Positions 23,291 to 34,504 of a stretch of DNA of 64,000 bases are shown one piece after another. The notes below the pieces were generated by a model. It worked only from the letters and a program-made list of their open reading frames with translations. It was not told the origin of the DNA and ran no database searches. Source of the stretch: Diphasiastrum complanatum (Eukaryota > Streptophyta > Lycopodiopsida > Lycopodiales > Lycopodiaceae); NCBI GenBank assembly GCA_029204225.1, contig CM055109.1:22780422-22844421 (forward strand), read 5' to 3'. The position numbers were made by a program, and so were the translations under genes. Numbering within the stretch: the stretch's first letter is position 1; every line of letters begins with the position of its first letter.

Positions 23291-24297
23291 ATTCCAGGCA
23301 TTATTTGTGCGGGTGAATATTCTGCTTCTCCAAAATACACAAAGCTGAGCACTTGGCATTACATTGCATAAAATGAATGTAAGGCTTCCAAAAATTTCAG
23401 CTATAGAAAGAGATCTCCTTTGCCATCCTTTACCTTTATGTAAGGGGGAAGTCCCCAGGGCGAGGGCCTTCCCCTGCGTAAAACACCTGCAGGTTTTTTT
23501 TTTTTAATTTTTTATATTTTTTTTAAAATTTTTAGAAAGTCCACTTTTCAAAAATAGTAATTTTGGAATTGTTTGACTTACCATACATAATAACTAAATC
23601 TTACAACATTGTAAGGTGTTAAATATATATTTCTAAAAATAGATAGGTACCTTACAAATCTGTAAGGTATTTATTGCTCATAATTTTCAAAAGTAAAATA
23701 TTATGCCATTTAAGGCAACTTTTAAATGAACTGGACAAAAACCTGCAAGTTTCTACGCTCGAGAAGCTTCAAAAGATACTCATTTTTTGAGAACTCAAAA
23801 AAAGGTCCCCAACACTTGCTTGCTTCAAAATTTTTGACTTGCTTTGGCTTCAAAAGGAAGCTTTCACACATTCATGGAAAAACTTGAACATGAAGACCTT
23901 TAGTACATTATTTTGCCTTTCTTTGGAAGGGCAAAGAGACCACCCTTGAAGGGCGCTGCGCTGCAGGCCTGCAGGTGCCAGGTGGCGACTCTTAGGCAGT
24001 ACACGTGGGTACATGAGGCTTTAACACCACGTCCCTTTCCCATTCATCAAACGACGCGTGTAATATTCTCATGAAGCAGCAACATTAAATTTCTTAACGA
24101 AAAAGAAATCTCGCAAAAAATGCTCGAAAATACAAATACACGCAAATTTTGGTGCTTTTAGAAGCTTTTTCATTTTTCGAGGAATTTAAATAAATCCGTA
24201 AAATATTATCCCGTTAATCTCTAGTGTTAATCGTGAGATTAGGATTGTAATTAAGAAGCTAAACTCTCCTTTATATTTGCAGAGAAAGAAAGAAAGG
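23291..24297. other. upstream region of the BAP31-like gene
   Basis: No coding sequence. A short hairpin-forming stretch (GGGGAAG at 23445 facing CTTCCCC at 23468) and a G-box core (ACACGTGG at about 24001) are visible. A TTTATATTT sequence (about 24270) lies about 80 bases before the ATG and could act as a TATA box. Confidence 0.4.
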
Positions 24298-24298
24298 G

Positions 24299-24332
<34 letters not shown>

Positions 24333-24349
24333 GAGAGAGAGAGCGAGCG
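24298..24349 (+). repeat. (GA)n tract in the 5' UTR
   Basis: GA repeats interspersed with GCGAGCGA run up to the start codon. In plants such tracts are common in 5' leaders. Confidence 0.9.
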
Positions 24350-24742
24350 ATGGCGTTGGAATGGGGGGCGTTGGCAGCAGTGGTCGGAGCAGAAGCATTG
24401 CTGCTCCTGTTCGTAACATTTCCTGGTCTGCAAAACCTGCGCAAGGGCACCATCGGAGTGGCCAAGAGTGCCCTGCGGCCGCTGATGGCTGTGGTACCCT
24501 TTTCCCTCTTCCTGCTGCTGGACATTTACTGGAAATATGAGACCAGATTGCAGTGCGAGCAGGGGACCTGCAGCCAGAGCGATCGGGAGCACCATGCAAA
24601 ATCCATGATGAAAAGCCAGCGCAATGCGTTGCTGGTGTTCGCATCCTTGCTGCTCTACTGGATCCTGTATCGGGTTACAAACATGCTTATACGCATGGAC
24701 TATCTTCAACAACAGCTAAAGAGGTTAAAGGATTCAGATTGA
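24350..24742 (+). CDS. BAP31-like ER membrane protein, short plant type
   Basis: A 130-residue protein in one exon, apparently intact. It has three hydrophobic segments: residues about 5-22, about 43-60 (RPLMAVVPFSLFLLLDIYWK) and about 85-105 (LLVFASLLLYWILYRV). The layout and the DIYWK...C...C...A.RNxLL..xxLLYWxxYR pattern match plant B-cell-receptor-associated-protein-31-like proteins of about 130 residues. These lack the long coiled-coil tail of animal BAP31 and sit in the endoplasmic reticulum, where the animal relatives help export membrane proteins. The tail here (MDYLQQQLKRLKD) is a short helical stub. The ATG at 24350 follows a GA-rich leader and lies just before the first membrane segment. 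No partner gene is adjacent. An adenine-rich or polyadenylation site was not pinned down. This is the only convincing intact gene in the window. Confidence 0.88.
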   Translation: MALEWGALAAVVGAEALLLLFVTFPGLQNLRKGTIGVAKSALRPLMAVVPFSLFLLLDIYWKYETRLQCEQGTCSQSDREHHAKSMMKSQRNALLVFASLLLYWILYRVTNMLIRMDYLQQQLKRLKDSD

Positions 24743-25679
24743 TTTTCTGTTTCACACTGTTTTGTGTATATTCATGATCTTTGTGATTTAGATCTCTGTT
24801 ATTTTCGAACTCTCTTGTCAAACCATGGTATGAAAAACCCTATATGCTGAAGAAATTCGAATTATGCTATTGAAGTCTCCATGGAACACATCAACGTTAG
24901 GATCAGGTGAAGCCTCATCTTCCCAATAATCGTCTATTAGGAACTGTTTTGGGATCATCCGGGCTCATAGGCATTTAGGCTTTGTGATAACTATGTCATC
25001 CTGTTTTTGCATCTATGAATATTTTCATCATCGTGGATTTCGTGGATGGTTGTCTTTGTGCCTTATGAGATCAATTCTGTTCGATCGTTTGGCAAAACCC
25101 TATTTGAAAGAATAATTTTTTTTTTGTACAATTATGGACACTGCATTCACATGCTAAGCCTTGCCAAGATTGGAGCACTAGATCTGAGGTATACCTGTTC
25201 CAAAGTAACTGGAACTCAAGCCTGCAGCTTCATGGATGCAGAGTGAATTCAAATCGTTGTTTCCTGTTAAGATTGTACATGTTGAATTAGACCAGAGCCT
25301 ACTTATGTAAGAATATGACAATCTCACACAAACCCTAAATTGCATTAAAAAAATCAAAGGGAAAACAAAAATGATTTTCTTCCTTCTGACCTCCTCATAG
25401 GTTTCATGCTGCTTCATTTTGGTATACTCCCTTTACCATTTATGCATCTGAATTTGTAAAGGCTGTGAAATCCCATGAGAAGAACATTCCTACTTGAAGA
25501 TGGCCAGAGATTTGCATTTCACATTATTATAGATTTGGAATTGGAATTCAAATTTGTGAGACATTTGGCAATTGGAGCCCTCAAGGTTGAGGTATGATGG
25601 ATTGGTGGTTCAGGATAGGTTGCAAGTGTCATTATTTTGTGTATTTCAATTAGACTTTAGTAGAAAGAAGACTTTTGCT
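24743..25679 (+). other. 3' flank of the BAP31-like gene
   Basis: No coding sequence beyond the TGA at 24740. The first few hundred bases are likely the 3' untranslated region. The remainder is unassigned. Confidence 0.45.
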
Positions 25680-26461
25680 GCAAATATATCGACGCATTCA
25701 GAGGATCACTATAGAAAATATATTGCAATAGTCTTTTAGATTTAAAAATTGTACTCTTGTTACGTTCAAATGCACTCTTTTTATTATTCAACACACACAC
25801 CATCTTAGTTGCAGTGGATCGCGATCCGTTGCAAAAACGTTTCGGATCGTGCGTTCCAGAACGTCAGCGATCCGCGACCTAAATCTCAATTTTTTTTTTT
25901 TGTGGAAAAAGGAGTAATGGCTAATTTTTTTTTTTTGAGTTTAATACTCAGTAAATCGTAATTGAATGGTGGACATGCTTTTCCAATAGAAATCAGAAAT
26001 CATTTGAAATGGTGTTATGATGCCAATGGTTTGCAAATCTACTGATTCCGTTTTCTGTTAGAAAACGATTAGAAGGAGCCTTCCTTAGACTGGCGGGAAT
26101 TGTATACTTCTTGTGGAATAGCTGAAACCATCTATTGATGTCCAAATTTCTGAAACCATATGAAAATGCAGCCAGTTTTTTTTAACCATCTATTGATGTC
26201 CAAATTTCTAATGAATGTAGCCTACAGCCATTTGAAACCAAGCAACAGATCTGCATAACAAATGCTTTTTTGATATCATTTCATATGATACCCATAATTA
26301 TCAAAAAAAAAAAATCGCGTTTCGGAATATCCTAATGGAAAATCCCGGATCGCGTTGCGGAACGCGGACTGCAACTTTGTGATGTCTTTTCTAGGAACAT
26401 GCAAATATATTGTTGCACTCAAAGGATCACTCTAGAAAATATATTGCAATAGTCTTTTAGA
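25680..26461. repeat. 61-bp direct repeats flanking an inverted-repeat element
   Basis: The sequences at 25680-25740 and 26401-26461 match over about 61 bases, both ending in AAATATATTGCAATAGTCTTTTAGA, at an offset of 721. Between them lies the CG-rich element at 25808-26375. A further 25-bp word (ACCATCTATTGATGTCC and following) occurs twice at 26127 and 26185. Confidence 0.8.
25808..26375. mobile_element. putative MITE-like element with CG-rich inverted ends
   Basis: The left end begins GTTGCAGTGGATCGCGATCC and the right end is GGACTGCAAC, so the outermost eight bases are an exact inverted repeat. Both ends are unusually rich in CG and GATC words (GGATCGCGATCC is itself a 12-bp palindrome at 25815). 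The interior is AT-rich, with poly-T and poly-A facing inwards. It has no coding capacity and no clear target duplication directly outside. DNA-transposon origin is an inference. Confidence 0.5.
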
Positions 26462-28224
26462 TGTGAAAATTGTAGCGTAAAATAAATTACCATGGACTTT
26501 TAAAGAATTTAAACATAACCCCTTTGAAAGTATCTGGATTTTGTTCTACAATGGCCTAGACTTTTCTATCATGTAATAAATGTAAAGACGACCATACGAG
26601 AATGATTGACCCTTTGGCTTCAAAGTTCTTTATTTATTCCAATATTTGAAAAGTGTAGTCTCTGTGGAGATTCAAGTATCAAATCATCATTGTTATGAAC
26701 AATATCCTCATTTTAGATATTAAATCGTATTTTTGTGGATATAGTATAAGTTTGATAGGTTGAAAATTCAAATTATAAAGTAGAAAAAGTATTTCGACAC
26801 ATTTGAGAACCAAATTTTGAGTAAAAATATTATTTCAAGATATTTTTTGCAGTAGTAATTTTTTTTTTCAAGCTTCCAAAGATGGCACGTCATTGTGCTA
26901 AGTGAATTAGGCTGAATTTTTTTTTTCGAGCTAATTTGGTTGGCACGCCGACATGGAGGCTGTAAAAAAAAATTTAATTTCAAAATTTTCTTGGTTTGAG
27001 ATTTCATTATATGGGATTTTTAACTATGTACCAAATCACAATTTTAAATAATAAACATAGTAGTGGCTTAAAGAAAGTAACTCACCATGTTCTCTTTTTT
27101 TGGTTGAATCATTGCAATAAAGGAACTCGCAAAACTCGCAAAATGCCAAGGCCCATGTTGATAGAGAAGGCCTTATAAGGCATCTCGGATATAAAGTTGC
27201 AAATTATAGAAAACCTAATGATTTTTTTGTCATTGAAAGGTATAGATTTCTTACAATATTATGATCACCTTGTAAAATAGTTCATTTATTTTTTGTCATT
27301 TGCAATGATGGCGTGTATTTTTCACTACCTTTATTCTTTAATTGTACATACAACTCTTCTAGAACTCACGACTAGAACTTCAGTTAATTTTATTAAAACA
27401 TTAAAATGCAAAATGCATCCTATTAAGACATTAAAATGTAAAATGCATCATCCTGTTAGCATAATGGTTCACTAATTGATCTGATTTTTTAAGTTATGGT
27501 GACTAGTGAACTATAGAGAACTAAAGGATGTGAATTGTTCATTCTTTTTTTACAAAGTTTTATCTACACAAAATCAATTTTGATAGTTGTTTAAGAAATC
27601 TAGAGCTAATTACACTCAACATGTGAAAGATAATATGTGCCCCAAATTAATAAGCTCATCATTTGGTAGTAGCATCAATGGAATTCTTAGTGATCACAAT
27701 CACAAAACAATGAGTACTTTTGCATATGATAATTTGTAGCCCACAAAAGACTTTGAAGATCTTTCTAAGTGTGTTAGATATTAACTTTTGCATAAAAGTA
27801 ATATGGAACTCACAAGATGGCCTAGTGTTTTACTATGAATCATAATTGTGTAGATTTAGTGTGGTTACTTTGTAGGATCCTTGAAGAAATTCTCTAGAAA
27901 AGCTTGTTTTTGAAAAAGAAGTTTTATTATGTACAAAGTTTTTACGCAAGATTAACATACTATTGCAAGATTTCCACTTTTCCATAATTTAGCCAAGCAG
28001 AAAAGTTTCTACACACCAATCATGTACATGCTTGTTTTAAAAATGTGTTGGAGGACATTAAAAACTATGATTTGCACTCAAACCTAGGTTTAAGAAAAGT
28101 AGAAAACTAGAGACATGTTCATCATGCTTTGGCTCAAAGATAAAAGTTTTTTATATATGTGCACCACTTAGGGAGACACATGGAAACATATGCATTGCAA
28201 AAACAATTACATATATATAATGCT
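26462..28224. other. no recognised feature
   Basis: AT-rich non-coding sequence with short homopolymers. I found no gene, RNA or repeat that I can support. Confidence 0.4.
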
Positions 28225-28302
28225 TCTTGGTTTCCAAGGGGAGGCTCAAACCTGGGACCAAAGAAACTTTGGATGCCAAGCCAACCAACTGAGCCAACCC
28301 CG
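28225..28302 (-). repeat. tRNA-like SINE unit, single copy
   Basis: On the minus strand it reads GGTTGGCTCAGTTGGTTGGC, then TTGGCATCCAAAGTTTC and CCCAGGTTTGAGCC. The first matches the internal pol III A box (TRGCNNAGYNGG) and the last is near the B box (GGTTCRANYCC). It is the same unit that is tandemly arrayed at 56805-57682. Part of the A-box flank (GAGCCAACCCC) is doubled at 28291-28317. Confidence 0.72.
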
Positions 28303-28320
28303 TAATGAGCCAACCCCTGT

Positions 28321-28520
28321 AATGGTAAATTTTGTCAATCCATGATATTAAAACAGTAGTTAGGGAATAGTTTGCCAAATTATTGTACACACTACCATGT
28401 AATTTATATAATGGGCATAGTGCAACCATAAACAATAATTAAAATGGTGTCATTTGCAAATGGTAAATTTTGTCAATCCATGATATCAAAACAGTAGTTA
28501 GCGAATAGTTTGCCAAATTA
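28321..28520. repeat. near-identical 62-bp direct repeat
   Basis: Copies at 28321-28382 and 28459-28520 differ at about two bases (AATGGTAAATTTTGTCAATC and following). The offset is 138. The close match points to a recent local duplication next to the SINE unit. Confidence 0.88.
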
Positions 28521-28531
28521 AACATGCATAG

Positions 28532-29967
28532 TGTGATGCCCAAAAAGGATCCTAAAACATTTAATTTTTTAAAGGGACTGAGGCATAAGTAGCATAGAAA
28601 AATTGGTGTGAAGTGTTACATGGCGAGGCGAAGGCCATAAGTCATCCCACATACTTGAGGAGGCACTTGCTCTCCTCTTCATATTACTTTCCACATAAGA
28701 GAGGAGACAATGATGATGTCACCTTTCACAACCATTGAAAGAGGAAGAATAGGATCTTTTTGTTGCCATAACAAATGTGAACAAGAAGAACTATGGAGAG
28801 GATAAACAAAGAGCCATAGTCCAATGAAGGAATGCTGGAAACACGGTCTATTTCTCAATAATGCATCATGAATGCATTGAGATCATTGTTAGGGCTCATG
28901 GCTTTGACAACGTATTACATATCAGAGATCACGTAGTAGGAGAGGGGGAGAGAGATATGCAACTACATCTTTATTAATGTAAATAGAGAAGGGATAATTG
29001 CCCATTGCATAGAGAAAGTTGATTGTAACTTTATCTTACTCATTTGTCTTTGATTACATATTTTTCAGAGGCTATTTTTCAATGCATGCAACCGCATATA
29101 ACAAGAGAAAGTTTTGAGCTTATGTAACAACCTACTACAAGAAGTATCTAGAGATTTTTGCAGCAATTTTCAAAAGAGAAGTGACCTTCAAGAGGAATTT
29201 TGTAGCACAGATGGTAGGCAGCATTGTGAAGGCCCTGAAGGGCAACGATCTATTTTACTTCTCATAATAGTTGCAGCGTTCCTCACATATCAAGACACTC
29301 TAGGAGATATATATGTTAAATTTCCACAAGCTAGTTTGAATTTTCCACTTGTAAATTGTATTGAGGCCATGTTGTGGGATGTTACCCATGCCAAAAAACA
29401 TAGGATACTTTTTATAAGTCTTATTCCTAACCTAGCTTTGTAATGGCACCTTTGGAATGAGGCCAAATTGTGCATAGATAGGCTAGAGAGATTCTAGGAG
29501 CTAAAAATAGCAATTTTTACATTGTTTTGGATCTCAAGATCTCGATCCCCAATTAGGGTGCATCTTATGACCTATTAGATTAGACACTAGGGTAAATGCT
29601 CAGATCCGAGACACTTATGTACAAATATGTGATGGATTTTCCATTCAATTATGAGTAAAATTGAGATCTTCCTTCATGACTTATTTTGGTCTATCATTTG
29701 TTTGATGATTGCTATTGGCATTTTGATTTTTGGAATGATTAGAAGGTTTGGAGGGCGTTGTATAGTGCACAGGCAGCAGAAGGCCTCCCGTACATCCACA
29801 CGTGAAGAGTTTTGCATGATTTTGGAGCCAATTTGTGGAGTTCAAGCCAAGATAAGCTAGAAATCTATATATTGTTTTTGTGCTATTAGACCTTGATTGG
29901 ATCTCAATTAGGTACTTTCTCCATCATTTCTAGGATCAATCGGACTTATCTTGCTGCATTTTCAACA
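28532..29967 (+). mobile_element. LTR of an otherwise unrecognised retroelement
   Basis: The 3' end (TTTTCAACA) is fixed by an exact primer site directly after it. The 5' end is placed at TGTGATGCCC, giving about 1.4 kb, but without a second LTR this is uncertain. No coding sequence lies inside. Confidence 0.6.
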
Positions 29968-29980
29968 TGGTATCAGAGCC
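29968..29980 (+). other. primer binding site
   Basis: TGGTATCAGAGCC is an exact complement of the initiator tRNA-Met 3' end and follows the LTR terminus at 29967. Confidence 0.9.
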
Positions 29981-32150
29981 ATTCCAAGAAATGAGCTATA
30001 AATCATGCTAGGATCATAGATTTTGATGCAATTTAAGCATTGATTGCTATCTAGACATAATCTATGATTAGCACCTCCAATTTTTTTAAGTAATTGAGTG
30101 AAGAAGGATCTAATGGAATCTGACTTATAGGTCTTTTAGCTTCAAAATCGGAGTTGACGTCATCTCTTATCATTTGGATCGAAATAGCAAGTTTTTGTGT
30201 TTCCTTCTTTTTGATGCTACTCGATTTGTGGAGTCAATCACAAGGAATAGTTTTCAATTATTCAATAGAAAGGTAGATCATCATTCTTGGTGCTGTAATA
30301 GGTCGTTCTTAAGCTTATTAAAGTCCTTGAAAGTCATTTTTAGGGTCAGCCCAAGGATTTTGGCAAGTACTCATCATAGAAATTCAATGCAATTCTAGCC
30401 AAGATTGTGTTCATTTTTCCTTGTTTTGGTGATATAGTTTGGATTGATTATTGCATAATGATTCAACCTGATTTTATAGGGTTGATTTAAAGAGGCATTT
30501 ATGTGCATTTGATTCCTTTTGGTTTAGGTTATGTGAATCCAATTACCTTCTGAAGTCGAGATCAAGGAGGAGACAATTCTACATCCAATTTTCATTCCAA
30601 TTCAAGCTAGTTTCCATTTTCTTGTTTCAAATAGATTTGATTTAGCTCAAGATCAAGTAGGATCTTGTTGAGAGGTCAAAATTTAAATCTCTTAAATCCC
30701 TAAGTAGTGGGATAGCTAGATTATCAAAGAACTCTTTTAGAATTTGATCATGTTAGCACATACAAATTCTCTAGACTACAAATTTATAGTCAACAAGAGT
30801 TGAGTCAAGGGTTACTTTCCATCACTAGCTATTGTAGAGCAAACCAACAAAACGCCAGATTTATCCAGATAAATTTATGTAGTATTTGTGCCATTCATTG
30901 ATGATACATCATGACCCTTTGATCACGAAGAAGATTCTAGAAATTATATTATGCCACAAAGGATCTATGGATAAAGTAGCTTAATTAGAAGTTACCATGC
31001 AATTTTGGTAGGTTTTCTTTAAATTATTGAAGAGTTGATTTTAAAAAAAAAAAAACTCAAGGAGTAGGGTTTTCTTGAGTTTTTCACAATATAGGAAGTT
31101 ATAAGTGCTAAATTGTAAGATAGAATTTTCAGATTTTTGTAGGCCTTTTTGGATAATAAGAATTTTATGCAGAGTTTTCTCATAATATAGCAAATATTTA
31201 GAGCTATTGGCTTTGAAAGAATCTTGGAGTTGCACATCCTCAACCTTTCTTAACAAAAGCTCAATCTCAAGCTCAAAAGAAGTATGCAAAAAAGATGGGA
31301 TTGCCACGTTACTAGTTGAGAATAGACCAAATAAAAGTCGATGTGACATAAAAATGACATGATATAGTAAACACTTCCATATTTGACTTTATGGGAATAA
31401 AAGGCACTAGTTTTTGGCAATTTACTATCTATGTCCATGCATATTTGGTAGGAAGTCATGCATATATCTATTGTATAGTTTGGGACTGTAATGAGCATTG
31501 TAACTAAAAAATGATATATTTGGAAGTTTCAAATTCAATGTTTGGATGCATGGTAGTAGGTGTATAACCAAAGTTAGCATGAAAGTTGGTAGAGAGCTCA
31601 TCCAAACTTGACTTGTAAATATCCACATGTATGAAATTCAACGGCTACTCTACTGAATGTGTTTACCATAAATATACATGCTCCTCTCAAGTTTTGGAGA
31701 TAGTTGGAGGTGATTCATATCATTGTTATGAATATGATTGAATCTACTTTTGAAGCATTGATGTACCAAACCTCTCCATCAAAGATAAGCAAGCAAAGAA
31801 ATAGAGGCAACCATCACATCTATGTTGAAAAGAATTATCAGATATTATAGTACATTTTTGAGTGGCTATGAACTTAAACTAGATGACACTGATCTCCTTA
31901 AACATTTTTGTCTTGAAAAAGGAAGGCACTCTAGTGTGATTTTTGACAAAATCTCCTTGAAAAAGTGTGCCCTCCTACTGGTTTTTCTAGTCCTAATAGC
32001 TCACACATGTGGATGATATGGCCTAGGTTGACATGGCAGGCCTATTGCTACCCTAATCTCCCTCCTTATTGTGCTTTATAGCATCCAATTTGGTGCTATG
32101 TAGCAAAAGTTATAATCGTCGAACGTTTGGCATTTTTTAGTTCAGTTTAC
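29981..32150 (+). other. leader-like non-coding sequence, no pol
   Basis: Downstream of a good primer site one expects gag within about 1 kb, but no gag, protease or pol motif could be read in any frame. It may be the internal region of a large non-coding LTR derivative, or the element is truncated. A TCACACATGTGGA word occurs at about 32001. Confidence 0.4.
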
Positions 32151-32539
32151 CCTTTGTATTATGAATTGAAAATTACATGGAATGGGGTTCTACTTATAGA
32201 AACTTGTGGGTCCCCATTCCCACATTTGCTTATATAACATGACAATTCATACATTATTGTAAGTCCCTTTTTGGAAACATGACTTTGACTTTTACCAAAC
32301 TTTTTAAGTCTAAATTTAAACCTTGATATTTTCCTAGTGGACTAATGGCACCACAAGTTGGACTTACACTTGCAGGATCATGTCGAACTGGGGCCTAACA
32401 TTACTAACTACTAATGGGCTTATACACATAGGATGCCATGCTTGGGCCATTAACCTACCAAGTGTAATTATTTATAGAGGGCTTTTCCTTGTAAGGTGCC
32501 ACTTTTCCAAACTACCTTGGCCTTCACACTCTCCCACTG

Positions 32540-33730
32540 CTAACGTCCTATGGCAATCTTATTTGAAGAGGAACTCTTGTAGCTCAACTTCCAATTCTCT
32601 TTCATAATTTCTTGGATGAGTATTCCATAGTCTTCCATTGCCATGGCGCATAATGTTATGTCATCTTTGAGTGGGCCGAAGACGTGTGAACTATGGGGCA
32701 ACCATTGAGTGTGTTGCCACTCCTCCACTCTTGCCGCATGCTGGGAAGCTGTCAGTGTTGCTCTATAATAAACTCAAACAACAGTGAGTTGGTCTCAACT
32801 GTTCAAGCTTGGGAAGGGGGTGTTGGGGTTGAAAAACAAGGGCCCCAAAGAATGGTCCCAATGAAACTCATTATAACTTAGGCAAGACAGCTCCTTGCAA
32901 TTAGGAGCCGCTTGGTGCCCTGTCCGGTCGACAAATTGATAGTGCTTTTGAAAGAACTATTTCAGGGCGTATTGGAAGTTGGGTTGGTTCGTCCAAGCCC
33001 CCAAAATTTGGAATGATAGGCCACTTCGGAGGCACATTTATATTTAGCTCCTCTGGACATGGCTCTCTTCGTGGAATGAGCAGATAATGAGGATCCACAT
33101 GCAGGTAATTGGGAATTGTGAAGTATTTCGTCAAGGCTTTTTTATCGTCCTTAATAGAATGTTGTGCGATGGGGGTTGCGGTGCCAACTGCTCTATGATT
33201 TCCTTTTCATGGCCCTTGATGTCGGCGGCAGAGCATGGCAACACATTTCCTCCCCGCATATGATCATCTAGATATTTGGCCTCAAATTCTTGAATGGACC
33301 CCTCCAGAGTCTTGGGCTGCTTGAAGGCGTGTTTGGCACTTATTTTGGCTTAACCCTTGCATGCATCCTTTCCCACTGATTCTGCTTGTGAGGGGGCTTT
33401 TTGTGAGGTACTTTGCTGCTAATGCTTCTCCCTCTGGCACATCATGTTGCTCAACCGTGAAAATCGGGAGGGGCCTAGGTTGAGGCTTGTGTGCTTGATG
33501 GTTCAGATGGGGCCCCTTGATCCTTGACTAGTAGTGGCCTGTGGTGTGTCTTTAGAAATTTTCAACACAAGCACAACGTTCAACTGGCTTTCCAACTCAT
33601 CATTCTGCTTCTCTAGTTCACCGATGAGGTTGATGAGTGGGTCGGTGTAGCTTTCTTACTTTATCTCAAACTCATGTAATAGCTTTTTCTGCATTTGGAG
33701 CTTGGCAATTACCATGTTCTATTTGTGAAT
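32540..33730 (-). pseudogene. gypsy extra ORF, copy 2, decayed
   Basis: Minus-strand pieces in order: a probable coiled coil (LINLIGELEKQNDELESQL, about 33635-33580), a linker, a segment with LEGSIQEFEAKYLDDHM (about 33300), IKGHEKEIIEQLAPQP (about 33210), and the open piece 32901-33134 (YFTIPNYLHVDPHYLL, LIPRREPCPEELN). A tail follows with EEWQ and further decayed matches to the 46.5 kb copy. Stops and shifts are frequent. Position after gypsy integrase, a coiled coil and low similarity to any enzyme parallel the ORF at 13254-16025. Function unknown. Confidence 0.62.
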
Positions 33731-34260
33731 GGGATCTTACTTGATCTGGGCGTCTCTTGCTAGACCTTTGCTAGATCTCAATATATCTGGCTTGATTTCG
33801 TTAGATCTGGCTATGATGACTTCTTGTAAGGCAAGATCTGATCTATGTATGCGCTATTTGTCATCACATTAGAGGAGTTCTAAATCCAAAAAAGACCCTT
33901 TGTAAAGATTCTTTTTATATTTTTTCTCAATAATTTCTTACACATGGACCAACCAAAACACTCAAATCTGAAATCTACGTAACGCAACTTTTTGAGTCCA
34001 CATTTTGATTCCACACTAGAAATGGCATAACTTTTTAGTGGTAAGTTCGAATTTAGCGGAGTTTGGTGCATTGGAAAGCGCTCGACAAGGGCTATCCAAT
34101 GATATGTTAGATCACATACTTTTGAGCTATGATTAAAAAGGTATGGCAAGTCAAAAGTATTAGTGCTATAATATTTTAATAATATAAACTACATCTTGCA
34201 CGAATTCTTAAAGGGTCTTTTTGGAGCTCAAAACTCCTCTAATGCCAAGCTGAATCTGTG

Positions 34261-34504
34261 TTACTGTGGTGGCCAATACTTGTGAAGTCGACTACCATTG
34301 ATGGGTGTATCAAATGGTGTCCCATCCAATTGTTCGAGGTTCACGACGCCATGGCTAAGGATTTCCTTGACACGATATGGGCCTTCGTCTGTGAACTTCA
34401 ATTTTTCCTTGATTGCCTTGGTTTTATATATGAGTATCAGATCTCCAAAACGAAGATCCTTCATATGTAACCGATGATCATGCCATGTTTTATGTCATGC
34501 TTTC
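34261..34504 (-). pseudogene. Ty3/gypsy integrase C-terminal (GPY/F) domain
   Basis: The minus-strand frame shows WHDHRLHMKDLRFGDLIL, then DEGPYRVKEILSHG, LEQLDG and INGSRLHKYWP before a TAA at 34258. This is the GPY/F module that ends Ty3/gypsy integrases. An in-frame TGA lies upstream at about 34494. The rest of the gene has been cut off by the TRIM inserted at 34505. Confidence 0.85.

Larger units (their letters stand above)
32150..34504 (-). mobile_element. Ty3/gypsy fragment: integrase C-terminus, extra ORF, 3' end
   Basis: On the minus strand the integrase C-terminal domain (34261-34504) is followed by about 400 bases of spacer, then a coiled-coil extra ORF (about 33720 to 32540) and a conserved non-coding tail. 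The section 32200-33000 is homologous, in inverse orientation, to 46230-47030. At 34505 it is interrupted by a miniature LTR element. Confidence 0.78.
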
